In this document: positions 27,701 to 34,400 of the stretch, piece by piece | Layout: every line of letters begins with the position of its first letter | How positions within the stretch are numbered: position 1 is the stretch's first letter | Assembly: GCF_001039355.2 (NCBI RefSeq) | Contig: NW_019774625.1 | Span: 243,750 to 307,749, forward strand | Source of the DNA: Lingula anatina | Lineage: Eukaryota > Brachiopoda > Lingulata > Lingulida > Lingulidae | Direction: 5' to 3' | DNA length: 64,000 bases | The notes under the pieces: generated by a model | Databases searched by the model: none | What the model was told of the DNA's origin: nothing | The model's input: only the letters and a program-made list of their open reading frames with translations | Position numbers and translations under genes: made by a program

Positions 27701-28252
27701 CATTAAGATTAATATTGATTTTAAGGATGCAGGGGTTTGAATGAAAATCGCATCGTACGTCGTTCAAATAGTCGTGACAGACGTAGTAGAGCAATAATCC
27801 TTACATACGAATATTCGTTCTCAGTCATGGTCTTAAAAAGTGTTAACAGGCCTTATGCCAAACTATAATCACATATAACGACGAAATGAATGGATTATTT
27901 AATTTAATGTCATTTTTCGAATATTAAAATAAAAACCGAAGAACTTGAATTACCTGCTCTGGTGACAAAGCCTTCACTCTGCCTTACGCACACCTAGAAT
28001 GCAAAATAAAAAATTATTCATTTAAAACTCTAAGGGTATATGGCATCCAAACTTTTGTGATAGAAAGATTTTTGCAAAACAATTCATGAAGATTTCTAAT
28101 GATGGAGGTTGATAATCCTTTCAAACAGCCGTTCTCGACGTATGATAAATACAAAATGTTGCTCCAATTTTACTATATGTTCATTATCTATGTAAATATT
28201 AAAAACTCACCAGTAGCAGGATGGCAACAATGGCACAAAATGGAAATCCCAT
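253..28252 (-). CDS. Polycystin-1/REJ-like receptor gene (28 exons, 3' end outside window)
   Basis: The start is ATG at 28252, with A at -3 and G at +4, opening a hydrophobic leader. Each exon has acceptor and donor sites, and all phases agree: 28252-28211, 27993-27954, 24658-24535, 24158-23971, 22410-22178, 20387-20231, 20093-19933, 19367-18692, 18314-18121, 17912-17807, 17336-17238, 16985-13947, 13656-13399, 13082-12920, 11100-11005, 10711-10506, 10255-10058, 9255-9125, 8833-8653, 8404-8241, 7981-7856, 7593-7482, 7332-7280, 7027-6998, 1987-1849, 1454-1357, 1165-1036, 754-253. This gives about 2,550 codons. Domain order is signal peptide, WSC, PKD repeats, REJ, then the N-terminal part of a GAIN-like region. 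Family knowledge: polycystin-1 proteins continue with GPS, PLAT and 11 membrane spans, and serve as ciliary or sperm-surface receptors that partner TRPP channels. No leucine-rich repeats or C-type lectin domain were seen, unlike vertebrate PKD1. The reconstruction skips a duplicate of exons 13-14. The family is sure; the exact orthology (PKD1, PKD1L or REJ) is not. Confidence 0.88.
1036..1165 (-). CDS. Polycystin-like exon 27: GAIN-like strand, GC donor
   Basis: Encodes VAAMKSNPYAGANATNTSGS and ends VISLDFKNETG across the junction with exon 28. The frame and the protein require a GC splice donor (GCAAGT) at 1035. The nearby GT at 1058 would lead to a stop in exon 28. Confidence 0.7.
1357..1454 (-). 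CDS. Polycystin-like exon 26
   Basis: Encodes TLGAGSSGDINMPGMDSLIG and ends TSSLKYM. A Gly/Ser-rich loop in the GAIN-like region. Phase 1 in, 0 out; donor GTAATT. Confidence 0.75.
1849..1987 (-). CDS. Polycystin-like exon 25: after the gene-bearing intron
   Basis: Encodes TNLVTMTKYIGQGVMDKKVV, then TTTISTTKMQVSTQLEYPDK. K-x-Q-V-x-xQ resembles the strand at the start of the GAIN-B region. Phase 0 in, 1 out; acceptor CTTCAG, donor GTGAGT. Confidence 0.82.
2537..3676 (+). CDS. Secreted glycerophosphodiester phosphodiesterase, intact copy (GDPD-1)
   Basis: 378 codons without an intron; stop TAG at 3671-3673 is followed by TAA. The product starts with a hydrophobic leader (MGSLRQFLYFPLCFYLVMAR). 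The GDPD fold follows: HRG at residues 40-42 (IAHRGSSGMRPEHT), E67 and D69 (VIECD), and H82 (VCLHE). These correspond to the catalytic His pair and metal-binding acids of the family. Later motifs are GIYVETKAP (171-179), VHPFTFRNEDEF (295-306), and DPYAEYEKF with GVDGLFTDFP (314-335). These are close to the plant GDPD1-like and invertebrate class rather than GDE1. The hydrophobic C-terminus (VFLSTLSIILKFY) could be a GPI-anchor signal. Family role: hydrolysis of glycerophosphodiesters to glycerol-3-phosphate and an alcohol. ATG context has G at -3 and +4. It sits antisense inside a polycystin-gene intron. Confidence 0.92.
3860..3888. repeat. (TG)n microsatellite
   Basis: About 28 bases of TG repeats with one TA interruption, 3' of GDPD-1. 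Confidence 0.95.
4215..5140 (+). repeat. Diverged direct repeat between the two GDPD genes
   Basis: The segment near 4240-4370 (GTAGCCGAGCACAGA through GACTGACTGATGAATG) returns near 5009-5135 as GTAGCCGAGTATAGA through GACTGACTGACGAATG. Shared internal words are CACATAGGTTATACTG / CACATAGGCTATACTG and CACCAGCTTCTTCATTC-type sequence. The later copy lies just upstream of GDPD-2. This may be an old duplication or a repetitive element. Confidence 0.6.
5265..6416 (+). pseudogene. Secreted GDPD, second copy with one in-frame TGA (GDPD-2)
   Basis: A paralogue of GDPD-1 about 1.6 kb downstream, same strand, also intronless. ATG at 5265 (A at -3); a GTG two codons earlier is not a likely start. The leader is MFTRVCAIFLVYLRFALF, and the active-site motifs IAHRGSSGMLPEHT, VIECD and VCLHE are preserved. 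At 6012-6014 TGA stands where GDPD-1 has GGC (Gly in CYGVGPW). After it the frame stays open to 6414 and shows family-like sequence: VGPWKDLIIPSWNA, VHAWTFRNEDQY, GVDGMFTDFPNS, and a hydrophobic tail. Total length would be about 383 codons, close to GDPD-1. A single G-to-T change could create the stop. Options are a recent pseudogene, a null allele, a sequencing error, or stop readthrough. Truncation would remove the C-terminal half of the barrel. Confidence 0.88.
6679..6684 (+). other. Candidate poly(A) signal AATAAA for GDPD-2
   Basis: AATAAA about 260 bases after the final in-frame stop. It is the first canonical hexamer noticed downstream on the plus strand. Confidence 0.35.
6768..6798. 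repeat. Perfect 12-bp inverted repeat (hairpin)
   Basis: AGATATCCCTTG, then 7 bases, then CAAGGGATATCT. It is downstream of GDPD-2 and in the polycystin intron. Confidence 0.85.
6998..7027 (-). CDS. Polycystin-like exon 24: 30-nt microexon
   Basis: Encodes DLEEILRATR only. It has acceptor CTTCAG with an upstream pyrimidine tract and donor GTAAGT. Phase 0 on both sides, so it could be skipped without a frameshift. It is followed by the 5-kb intron that hosts the two GDPD genes. Confidence 0.65.
7280..7332 (-). CDS. Polycystin-like exon 23: small helical exon
   Basis: A 53-nt exon encoding GRTLDAINAINEAGNLEA. It keeps the frame from exon 22 (phase 1) to exon 24 (phase 0). Acceptor CTACAG, donor GTAAGT. 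Confidence 0.75.
7482..7593 (-). CDS. Polycystin-like exon 22: helical GAIN-A region
   Basis: Encodes EAIGTVAQKVWDLLDANKDA, then NAKLLIEII. Helical, with phase 0 in and 1 out. Confidence 0.8.
7856..7981 (-). CDS. Polycystin-like exon 21: helical GAIN-A region
   Basis: Encodes IRQEICQALSLMNFVSLSTG and ends KLPNEVNALAV. 42 codons, phase 0 in and out. Amphipathic helices continue. Confidence 0.82.
8241..8404 (-). CDS. Polycystin-like exon 20: helical linker
   Basis: Encodes QFNETEIALALLNAIADADL, then DSERTQKDTLTARMDALRSE. A helical pattern with regular Leu/Ala; this is the part of the polycystin GAIN-A helical region written as R-xx-L-x-L. Phase 1 in, 0 out; donor GTTAGT. Confidence 0.82.
8653..8833 (-). 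CDS. Polycystin-like exon 19: REJ to GAIN helical linker
   Basis: Encodes VYPPSAETMAAMMGNMTGPD, then GDAREMMQTLGVLVAYMNIN. Helix-forming, Met/Ala-rich sequence, as in the region between REJ and GAIN, where V-x-V-xP is followed by helices. Phase 0 in, 1 out. Confidence 0.84.
9125..9255 (-). CDS. Polycystin-like exon 18: fibronectin-like strand of REJ
   Basis: Encodes STYTMRKAAYLPQGNSDKNY and EIEVKVQAIDAIGSAAEV. The LPxG-x-x-D-x-x-Y-x-I-x-V-x-V-xD-xxG pattern is typical of the last REJ strands. Phase 1 in, 0 out. Confidence 0.88.
9455..9962. mobile_element. TIR transposon (MITE-like) with roughly 50-bp inverted ends
   Basis: The left end starts TAGGGGAGACCGGGGCTAGT and the right end, reversed, starts TAGGGGAGACCGGCGCTAGT. 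Similarity continues through GTAAGTTGG to CATCAA. It is about 500 bp, with no transposase ORF, and lies between exons 17 and 18 of the polycystin-like gene. Flanking TA may be the target duplication. Confidence 0.8.
9541..9811. mobile_element. Nested widespread repeat ('ACCTCCGCCAAGGAGG' family)
   Basis: Begins ATTACCTCCGCCAAGGAGGT, contains CATAACTCAAAAAGTTATGG and GATTTTGATGAAATTT, and ends GCTCTCTGAGTGCTTTTC. This consensus is shared by a short interspersed repeat seen in many marine animals, recalled from general knowledge. It is inserted inside the TIR element, so it is younger. Confidence 0.6.
10058..10255 (-). CDS. Polycystin-like exon 17: REJ NEPPxxGxC motif
   Basis: Encodes FIINEPPVPGNCSVSPFNGT, followed by TFCADEFQDDDKPFGYKVGY. 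The N-x-PP-xx-G-x-C-x-V-x-P-xx-G-x-AL-xT-x-F-xx-C motif is one of the strongest REJ signatures, so it anchors the family assignment. Phase 1 in and out. The donor is GTGAAT. Confidence 0.95.
10506..10711 (-). CDS. Polycystin-like exon 16: REJ module
   Basis: Encodes WDIVKASPGVDPYTVPPWDP through ADIFLDTGIFTAADVGMRLF and ends CRAWRTGRADNY. The Y-x-W of exon 15-16, the long Y-x-L/F strand and the final G-RAD-xx-G resemble the REJ segment before the NEPP motif. Phase 2 in, 1 out; donor GTAATG. Confidence 0.86.
11005..11100 (-). CDS. Polycystin-like exon 15: REJ module
   Basis: Encodes CVSNCKAKVNPLYPFTVKSK, then ILKAGLAQYSY. CxSNC followed by K-VNP is the REJ cysteine pair (the C-x-x-N-C motif). 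Phase 2 in and out; acceptor TTTCAG, donor GTAAGT. Confidence 0.85.
11274..11475. mobile_element. MITE copy A (diverged ends)
   Basis: It shares GACCTAACTCCCTGGGGGTT, AGCTTTTAGTAGGCGG and CAATCTAGTGAGACTCCCC with copy B at 25140-25339. Ends are GACTGCATTTCC and GGAATGGGGTC. The duplicated block starts at 11349, inside this element. Confidence 0.75.
11625..11787 (-). other. Second copy of REJ exon 14 (probable assembly duplicate)
   Basis: Matches 12920-13082 at an offset of exactly 1,295 bases, with the same splice sites. Only one of the two copies can take part in an open transcript. Confidence 0.85.
12104..12361 (-). other. Second copy of REJ exon 13 (probable assembly duplicate)
   Basis: Identical to 13399-13656 except for two differences I saw, at 12138 and 12347. 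Both are synonymous (Gly GGG/GGA, Arg AGA/CGA). Splicing exon 14 into this copy would be phase 2 to phase 1 and soon meets a stop, so both copies cannot be used in series. Confidence 0.85.
12644..12770. mobile_element. Right part of MITE A repeated by the duplication
   Basis: Starts abruptly after the N with ACAGTTAATTACCCCC and runs to GGAATGGGGTC. It is the same sequence as 11349-11475, so it is a duplicate and not an independent insertion. Confidence 0.8.
12920..13082 (-). CDS. Polycystin-like exon 14: REJ module
   Basis: Encodes GELNATTGVEIFDTTNWYEL and ends AINVTLGDPPEIELR. The alternating hydrophobics and the V-x-V-x-L-GDPPEIEL end match the middle of REJ. Phase 1 in, 2 out. Its copy is at 11625-11787. 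Confidence 0.86.
13399..13656 (-). CDS. Polycystin-like exon 13: REJ core
   Basis: Continues exon 12 in phase as GGSFVRRKWGINITIDAIDG, then TYDPDVGESDKSNFTFRWFC. The GGS, DG-x-YDPD and F-x-W-x-C signatures are diagnostic of REJ. Cysteines follow at CRRLC, SNCTYD and GGCFKYDG. Phase 1 in and out. An almost identical copy lies at 12104-12361. Confidence 0.9.
13874..13899 (-). repeat. 26-bp copy of coding sequence in the intron after exon 12
   Basis: A 26-base match to 15315-15340 in exon 12, where it encodes LIEPPEW. Flanks do not match. The twin in unit 1 (12580-12604) has 25 matching bases. Confidence 0.9.
13947..16985 (-). CDS. Polycystin-like exon 12: long PKD-array exon entering REJ
   Basis: A single 3,039-nt exon (about 1,013 codons). 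It holds an array of PKD-type repeats, with YTFGDRSNITRY near 15800, LTWDFGDGTPTY near 15540, YYIDYGDGTQSV near 15240 and YHWEFGDGFVQTVY near 14880. Each is followed by a G-x-Y-x-I/V-x-L-x-AxN strand. Between about 16640 and 16410 lies a Gly/Tyr/Asn-rich repeat linker. The last third (CKWPSVSLAPMTCVPP, then LLPYGLYKFRLNVSM and SDLVAKIAGG) is the start of a REJ module, the egg-jelly-receptor domain of the family. It is rich in N-x-S/T sequons. Acceptor ATGTAG, donor GTAAGT. The ATG at 16995 is intronic and is not a start. Confidence 0.93.
16451..16540 (-). repeat. Coding 30-bp minisatellite (3 units)
   Basis: Three 30-base units at 16451, 16481 and 16511 encode decapeptides of the NGTDGSYGYH type. 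The next stretch (about 16562-16620) repeats CCACCTGCTGCAGTTTCATT twice at 39-base spacing, giving NETAAGGY. It is in-frame within exon 12. Confidence 0.9.
17238..17336 (-). CDS. Polycystin-like exon 11: PKD-region exon
   Basis: Encodes GTNVTYDIAFSDGNTYQLL and ends GVDGLHL. VTYDIAFSDG is a degenerate version of the PKD VTYxWxFGDG strand. Acceptor TTCCAG, donor GTACTA, phase 1 in and out. Confidence 0.78.
17807..17912 (-). CDS. Polycystin-like exon 10: PKD-region exon
   Basis: Encodes GWISIQDTILDLVFEAGQVV through to LVTWTIAY, then the GTATGT donor. The pattern resembles the first strands of a PKD repeat. The acceptor is CTAG at 17913-17916; phase 0 in, 1 out. Confidence 0.75.
18121..18314 (-). 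CDS. Polycystin-like exon 9: complete PKD repeat
   Basis: Encodes a clear PKD domain: VTYSWQFGDGHTEEVY in the middle and SHTYVSDGVYGITLFAWNDV near the end. The W-x-FGDG and H-x-Y-x(3)-G-x-Y-x-I motifs are the family hallmarks. Phase 1 in, 0 out. Confidence 0.92.
18692..19367 (-). CDS. Polycystin-like exon 8: Cys-rich segment plus Ig-like region
   Basis: A 676-nt exon. It starts VYRPVCSSGSTFCMKSYNCI, a C-x5-C-x5-C cluster resembling the cysteine-containing segment that follows the first domains in polycystin-1. Later come GRTCRDR, a TYSDVGNNWGNRVPGEY stretch and FEYTFYNAGNVTLEAIVSN. The last is a PKD-type strand pattern (the Y-N-A-G-N-V-T core). Phase 0 in, 1 out. Confidence 0.85.
19933..20093 (-). 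CDS. Polycystin-like exon 7: extracellular domain
   Basis: Encodes DTSIYTVGHMGGTAGSQTTH and ends AIATGTIIFQ, followed by the GTATTG donor. It completes the sandwich begun in exon 6. Phase 1 in, 0 out. Confidence 0.78.
20231..20387 (-). CDS. Polycystin-like exon 6: extracellular domain
   Basis: Begins VYMPVQKLNLTCPSVATQNK and contains PFFCKMTVQEGTNM, then a VTFQMP end. The two spaced cysteines and the EGT-x-M-x-ADV pattern fit a divergent PKD/Ig-like repeat. Phase 0 in, 1 out. Confidence 0.8.
20388..22177 (-). other. Intron 5 of the polycystin-like gene, no other gene seen
   Basis: 1.8 kb of AT-rich sequence. No coding similarity was recognised on either strand. A run of about 15 T lies near 22050. 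Confidence 0.7.
22178..22410 (-). CDS. Polycystin-like exon 5: extracellular domain
   Basis: Encodes VLGHAQETYNISVTNQYNAS through to EEVLTSAVTK. The ETYNISVTNQYNASVDYTL stretch is like the end of an Ig/PKD-type beta sandwich that follows the WSC domain. Several N-glycosylation sequons. Phase 1 in, 0 out. Confidence 0.82.
23971..24158 (-). CDS. Polycystin-like exon 4: second half of WSC domain
   Basis: Encodes YAGLLRGKYCYCSDSYGR, then a run with CVNACSGNNTENCGG and HHAVYRL. This is the textbook second half of a WSC domain (YAGL, CYC, CGG and the final YxL). With exon 3 it gives the eight-cysteine-type module. Donor GTAAGT, acceptor CTAG. Confidence 0.92.
24535..24658 (-). CDS. Polycystin-like exon 3: first half of WSC domain
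   Basis: Encodes DYVGCFPEVLHD, then MIVDICKYRCEEDHYG. The YVGC start and the CKYRC pair match the first half of a WSC domain, a putative carbohydrate-binding module also found in polycystin-1. Acceptor TTTTAG, donor GTAAGT, phase 1 in and 2 out. Confidence 0.88.
24659..27953 (-). other. Intron 2 of the polycystin-like gene
   Basis: 3.3 kb, AT-rich, containing MITE B (25140-25339). Short ORFs here (for example near 27049-27343) lack codon structure or motifs and look random. Confidence 0.7.
25140..25339. mobile_element. MITE copy B, PIF/Harbinger-like, flanked by TTA
   Basis: About 200 bp. Left end is GACTGCATTCCCACAATTTT; the right end reversed is GACTGCATTCCCACAAATTT. Both ends continue with AGATCGATC. 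TTA at 25137-25139 and 25340-25342 looks like a 3-bp target duplication, as in PIF/Harbinger. No ORF, so mobilisation would be in trans. Confidence 0.78.
27954..27993 (-). CDS. Polycystin-like exon 2: end of signal peptide
   Basis: A 40-nt exon encoding VCVRQSEGFVTRA plus one base of the next codon. It has an AG acceptor (CTAG) and GTAATT donor. It completes the leader and likely contains the signal-peptidase site. Confidence 0.8.
28211..28252 (-). CDS. Polycystin-like exon 1: start and signal peptide
   Basis: Fourteen codons beginning MGFPFCAIVAILLL, then donor GTGAGT. Joined to exon 2 it reads as a short secretory leader with a polar end. The ATG context (AAG before, G after) is favourable. 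Any 5' UTR lies above 28252. Confidence 0.85.
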
Positions 28253-28420
28253 CTTGGATGCCTGAAGTCCGCCAGTTTTGGCGCACATTTTATTTTGCGG
28301 TGCTCAGGCCGAGAACCAGCCTTCGTTTTCGCTCTGTGTCTCACGATCTGATCCTAAAGTCTGGGACGACAACCAATGCCTCTCAGCCTGAGGGTTTTAT
28401 CAATAATCCATTGTCATGAA
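28253..28420 (-). promoter_or_regulatory. Presumed 5' UTR and promoter of the polycystin-like gene
   Basis: The stretch just upstream of the ATG is richer in GC than its surroundings. A CCAAT pentamer on the plus strand (near 28373, inverted relative to the gene) is a weak promoter cue. No clear TATA box. Confidence 0.3.
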
Positions 28421-31400
28421 TAACAGATAGGTGAAAGAACAGGTTATTGACGTGAGATAATGGCAGATATTGCATAACCGCCTAAACGATTGATTTTTGG
28501 AGAAATGTAAGCCTTTACTACAATGCGCTGTTATTGGACAGACATGAATCCATAGACCATTCTTCTATTTGTACGGCATGCATTTTTAAACAGGGTGATA
28601 TCAGCTTCAGGCAGGTATTAAGACTATCTAACTGTTTATTGATTCGGTATCACGTTGGTAGCTACCCATTAAGCTCTGATTCCGATACATCACCGGTAAC
28701 CAGTATTGATGAGAGGCACTTTTAATTAGTTATCTAAGACGAAGGGTTTCATACGACTAAGCTTATTTGTCTGCGAACTCCCAAGTGGCTGCGTGAAACA
28801 ACTTAGGTACTATGGAACGCGATACTGTACTATAATTTGACATACTGATTGAAATCTCACATTTCCAGGTAAACGATACAGCCTACATTTCAATTTAATG
28901 AAATGAAAAAATTCAGCCTTTAAAATATCGGTAGGTTTCATCCAAGTGAATTGTATTATTCCATATGAAGACGGTTACAAAGTTTAGCCCATTTTATTCA
29001 TCTTATTAAAAAACTGACTGCATAAAAAGAAGGAACTTGATCGATTTTTTTTACCGGTTATGTAATACCCCCTGGTTTGAGCTTTTCTAAATCGATGCGT
29101 GGCAGTAATCGGAAATCGAATCTCGTTTACAATCCGACAAGTCGCGACAAATTCGTCCCTTGAAAGTGCTAATTGAAAAGCTGAGATAGGAAAAATATTT
29201 AACAATAAATGGTTTAATGAAACCAAATCAGAAACCATTTTCAAAACCAGTTTCAACTTTATCTCCACCCATGATAGCCACTGAAAACAAAACGTTAACG
29301 ATTTTTAAAAATGTTGGACAAGCCAACATATCGACTCCAGTTATGTAATCTAGTCTTTCTAAGGCATCTTCTGTTTCGATTGTATTGATTTTTTATTAAT
29401 GGTCACTGAGATATCCGTGGTTTAAAAGGCTCTACTTCATTCACTGTTGTTTCAAAGCAGTCCTTTTTTGTCTGACAGTATAGGGAGTTAAGCGATACTG
29501 GCTATTTGCAGCGTACCTAAAGCCGTAACTTGAGATGCTTGCATACATATTTAACAACCCTCTGTCCGTATTAGCAGTGTTATGAATATATTTGAAAGGA
29601 CTGTACTTATGCAGAAGTTATGCGAACGCTTTTTACATCAGAAATCGTTACAAGGTCCTGACTGTCTAATATTATCCCCCTGCAGAGGCAAGAATACCCT
29701 TTGCAAACGGGTGTTGTTTTTGTTTTCATTTTTCAAACAACAGTATTCAGACAGATGTTTGAAAAAATAATTGGAAATGATAAAACAGCAAATCCGTGTG
29801 CAAAGTTTAAGATCGGAAAAGTATTTAAACGCTGCTGGTAAAGACAACTTTAGAATTCTGATCTACTAAACTGAAAATCGAGACTTTAGAAGTGCATCAC
29901 AGATCCTCAAACACGAGGAAATGCCTGTTGAACCTGTAAGTGGTGCAACGTTGTGACAGCTGTTCAGAGTACATCTAACACAATCAGTGCAGACCGCGGC
30001 ATCGTTGTAGAACACACCTTTAGAAGTGATTTCACTGCGGGGCAATGTAATTCTATCTCTCTGTGAATAACATAATGCTAATAACCTGGTGCCTTCCAAT
30101 GGACAGCAACACACGGTATTTTGTCTTTTGTCTTTTCTCGCAGCAGGAGTACGTGTCACTTTTATTGCAATGATTTTATTATTTCTTTAAGGTTGATAAT
30201 ATAGGCCTTCTGTCATGTCCAATTTGGCTATCGTAATATTATATAAATAAAAAGGAAAAAAAAAAAGGAAAGGAAAAACCAAAATAGACCCCTAATACTA
30301 TCAATGTAACAACAAATTCCCATCTCTTTTAGTAATATATAGATAATACTGCGAAATAAGATCCCTGCCCCTAACCTCTAATAACATATTACGCAAAGCA
30401 GCAAATGAGATGTTATTAAGTCATATTTCACTTCAACTAAGACCTTATTTGGGTGAGTAAACTTATGTACGAGAAGAAAGATCGCGGGTTGATTAGTTGG
30501 TAAAACATGTCTATTTTCAAATGTATTAATTTCTCACTTTAAGTATCCCCATAAAAGTAACTGAGGCTTAGAAAATAAGGCGGGCCGAATGACATATATG
30601 ACAACTATGCTACGCCCAAAGGCTTCTTTTTTCATCTAAAAAACAGCTCCGCGGCTCTCTTTTCTCTGGCCGTGTCTGACGCCTTCTTTTGAACTTCGGG
30701 GACCTCTTATGGCTGACATACAGAGACGCACCGATCCGCGCTGACCTCTAGCGGGCTTTTATGAAACAAATACATGATCCGTCGTTACGGTTCACAGTTC
30801 GCTTTTTGCTGGTTAAAGAGGTAAATGAAACATTGAAAGGTCTGTAGTATTTGTGGTTAAATTAAGAATTCCTATTGCCTTGATATTAGTTCATAATGGA
30901 TAATTTCTGTTGGATAAATATAAGCCTAATGCAAACTCACAGATTGTAATCTAAATCGGTTTGTTACCGCTATATTAAATTGAAGAGGATTGTAAATTGC
31001 TCACTTAAGTATACGGACACATAAAAATAGCATCTTTTCCAAACGACATGTTTTGCTGAGATTCCACTTTCAATCGAAGCAAACAGGAAAGTTATGATTT
31101 TTAAGTTATAAAAGAATTATGTTAAATTACCTCAATTTTCTGTAAAGATGACTTTTACTCCGCAGGTATATGCGGGCGAAAATTACTATAATTTTCTTCA
31201 TAAAGCATATGGTTCTCTTTTTTTCAACTTCAGATAAGTCACACGTCTTACTTGTGCGGACATTTTCCCCTTCTATAACGCTGTTTGGCGCTTGTTAAGT
31301 TTATTGAACTAAATTAAAACACGAAAAAAAGTCTGTCAGACAATTTTGTGTTCTTATTTCGATAAATAATCCATAAATTTTGTGGTGAAAATTTCTTTTA

Positions 31401-34400
31401 CTGCTAACGTGTACTAAAAAAAGGAATTGTTTAAATTATGTTAATCATTTTTAAAAAATGAACAAGGAATAGATGAAATAGTAACCTGCGCTAAGAGAGT
31501 GACGCAACAAACAAAGACAAGCCTTACTCGAAGTCAAAACAGTCTTCTGTTACCCTCTTCCAGAGCGGCAGATATTATAGGCACATTTTCCACCAGCCAG
31601 TTAGAAGATTGACCATATTTAGCCAGAAAAATTATCTATGAATATCTAGTGAAAAATCAATCTGTGGCACTGCTAGAGGGTAGTCTTCTGTGGGAAGCAC
31701 TAGTCGAAAAGAGGAACAGCAACCAGTTTACAGCTTGCTGAGGTTCGTTGCAATAAAATGAATTAAACTTTTCGATTATTATAAACAATGTGACGACGTA
31801 AAGTCAATCCCACACAATTTTATATGCATCGACGGGCAAATAGAAACAAAGCCAAACTACAAAACACACTGGCGGATGATTACGACTGTTATCCTTGACC
31901 AGAAAAATTAGGATAAACAGATCCCAGTATGTCGACTCGGGACATATAAAGTCACGTCATTTCAAGGTAATTCTCTTATGAGGTATTTGTTGTGGTATTG
32001 TTTTCTTTCTTTATTTTTCTTTAATTTTTCTTTCACAGACAACAAAATACCATTCATTCGTTCTCTTTTTCTCATTAAGAACTCTTCCATACCTTTGTCA
32101 CCAGTTTCAGAAACAGAACTAGCTTTCTGTTATTCAAAAGTGAATAAAGAACACCGAAAGTGCTATTATTATATTATTATTATTATTTATATTAGCCAAA
32201 GTGTTATGCTTCTTTTTTTCCAAGTTCAGATAAACTATTTTTCACTTGAAATACATTTTACCTAAAATGATAACCCGGCCATCACTGGCATTTCACATTT
32301 CAGCGCACTTATCCAGTCTAGTATCTGATTTCTTTGAAAAGAATTTACAGAAAGTTCATAAAATTCTTTACAAAGGGAACAGTTCTATCAATTTAATTTA
32401 AACTACATCATCATTCATCTTTAATATGACTTTGGTCCGGTGCTAAGAGGCACAATCAGCTTTATATGAAGACAAATGCACCATTTGGGTAAAAAACATT
32501 GCTAATGAAGACAAATAAGGGTTTCCTGTCGATTGCAATTTAATTCCTGCTGAAACTGTGAACAACTTGAACAATACTATTTGTGCTATTAACAATCTAC
32601 CGTTTTTCAAAGTCCTTCATATCAGTAGTTCGGGGGAACACTACAGTGTTGATTTGTTTTGGAGCAGTTTTATTTCTGTAATTTCTCGTTTTTTATTTGG
32701 CTGAAATAAAGAAGAATAAATCATTTTAGTCTATATCCATTCCTCCCATTTCCCATAAACAGATATGGATTTTTTACTGCAGATCTATTACTATAATTTG
32801 GATGTGATATTTATTATTTCTGTGGCCAGAAATCTCCCACCCATCCTTTATATAATTCAGTTAAACATTGAATAATTCAATAACGCGATTGACAATCGCC
32901 CCTCTTTCCATCCAGATAAATTGCACCTCTCACCTGTTACAGTAACTGAAGTCTATGTTTCCATGTAGAAATAAGGCTGTCAAAGATAAAGGTGGGGCAC
33001 TGATAGAGAACACCAGTAGCACGTAATATTTTTAATACTACATAATGTTTCTTGTCATTCGCAATTTGAAACGTTTTTGGTCATTGTAACCAACGGAAAG
33101 ACACGTTCTGGTTTTCGGAGGGCGCATTAACTCATACCGCACCAATATTGGACTTTGTAGTTATTAAACGGATATTTACAAAAAGAAAAGTGTACTTCAT
33201 ATATGGCCTGCTTGTGGCGTGGCATGTTGAGCAACAGATATTTATTTACACGTTTATTATAGATAGAATTTTAACGGGTGGCATTTATCTCCGAAATCAT
33301 GACATTGCAAGTAGAAGAAAATACTGGTATATTCCCTCTATAAAGTTTCCTGTATACGGTTTTTACCTAGGGGCTGTTTAAGTCATGCATTAGTTTATTT
33401 ACCGCCACATAAGAATTGACTGAATAATTTATGTATCTTAGGTAATTTTTTCGTTCTTCAGATTTCACGTACTTAATATGACATTAAAAAGATAAAATAT
33501 CCTTTATGATCGGTCGTCATTGAATCATTTACGTCCTGTTCCCTTGGAAGTATTGCGGCTGTGTGTGCACCATTGTTACAACCAGCTGCATACATTCAAG
33601 CATAAAATACACCGTGAATAATGATCAAACAAGTATTCATCAAAAAGATTGAATAAAATATTAAAATCACAGCTGTGAAATTATTCGCCAGTGTGAATGT
33701 TTTTGTATCAAATGACATTGAATGTCTTTATAAAGACGCGTTATAGCTCATGGTGGTACCAGTAGTTACGAAACACAAAGCACGTTACCTCTCTCTTTCC
33801 AACCTTCATAGCCACCATACTGCTCAGATAACTGCATAAATATAAATGCCTTTTATTTTTATTCCAATCGTTGCATACAATATTAGACTCATTTTTCTCT
33901 ATGTCTATTGTATTTGTTTCTTACTTGGAGAGCGATTTTTTGCAAGTTGCTCATTTTACTGTTATGCGGCTTGTAAAACTATTAATTTCTGACATCTATT
34001 TAGACAAATTTTTATATCGTTAGTATAAAAAACGAAAACGCACCTATAAGGTATATTTAAAAGGAAGATTCAAATTAAGAAACTTATACAAAAATTGTTA
34101 ATGGTGTTAAACTAGCCGTATGATAGACTTCCTGTTGCTCTTCTATGCCTGTCTTTTTACCTCTTTTGATACAAGATTCAGAGGTCACAAACTAAAATTG
34201 TTTGAGGTTGAGGCATATACATATGTTGCAAGGCCTGTTGCACAAAAAAGTGTTGGTTTTACATATATATTTTAATGTGGACCATGAGTTTAAAATTGAT
34301 AATGCAAGCCGTATATAAAATAGGTTCAAAAATTGAGACGTAATAAAGAGACCCAGTTAATGATTTCAACAAATCTGTCTTGGTGTTATCATCTGTTAGT

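Noticed and set aside
28099-28419. 106-codon plus-strand ORF
   Set aside because: It overlaps exon 1 and the presumed 5' UTR of the polycystin-like gene in antisense and has no motif.
29866-30159. Minus-strand ORF with several cysteines
   Set aside because: No recognisable domain, and its context is AT-rich with weak splice-like sites. Probably chance.
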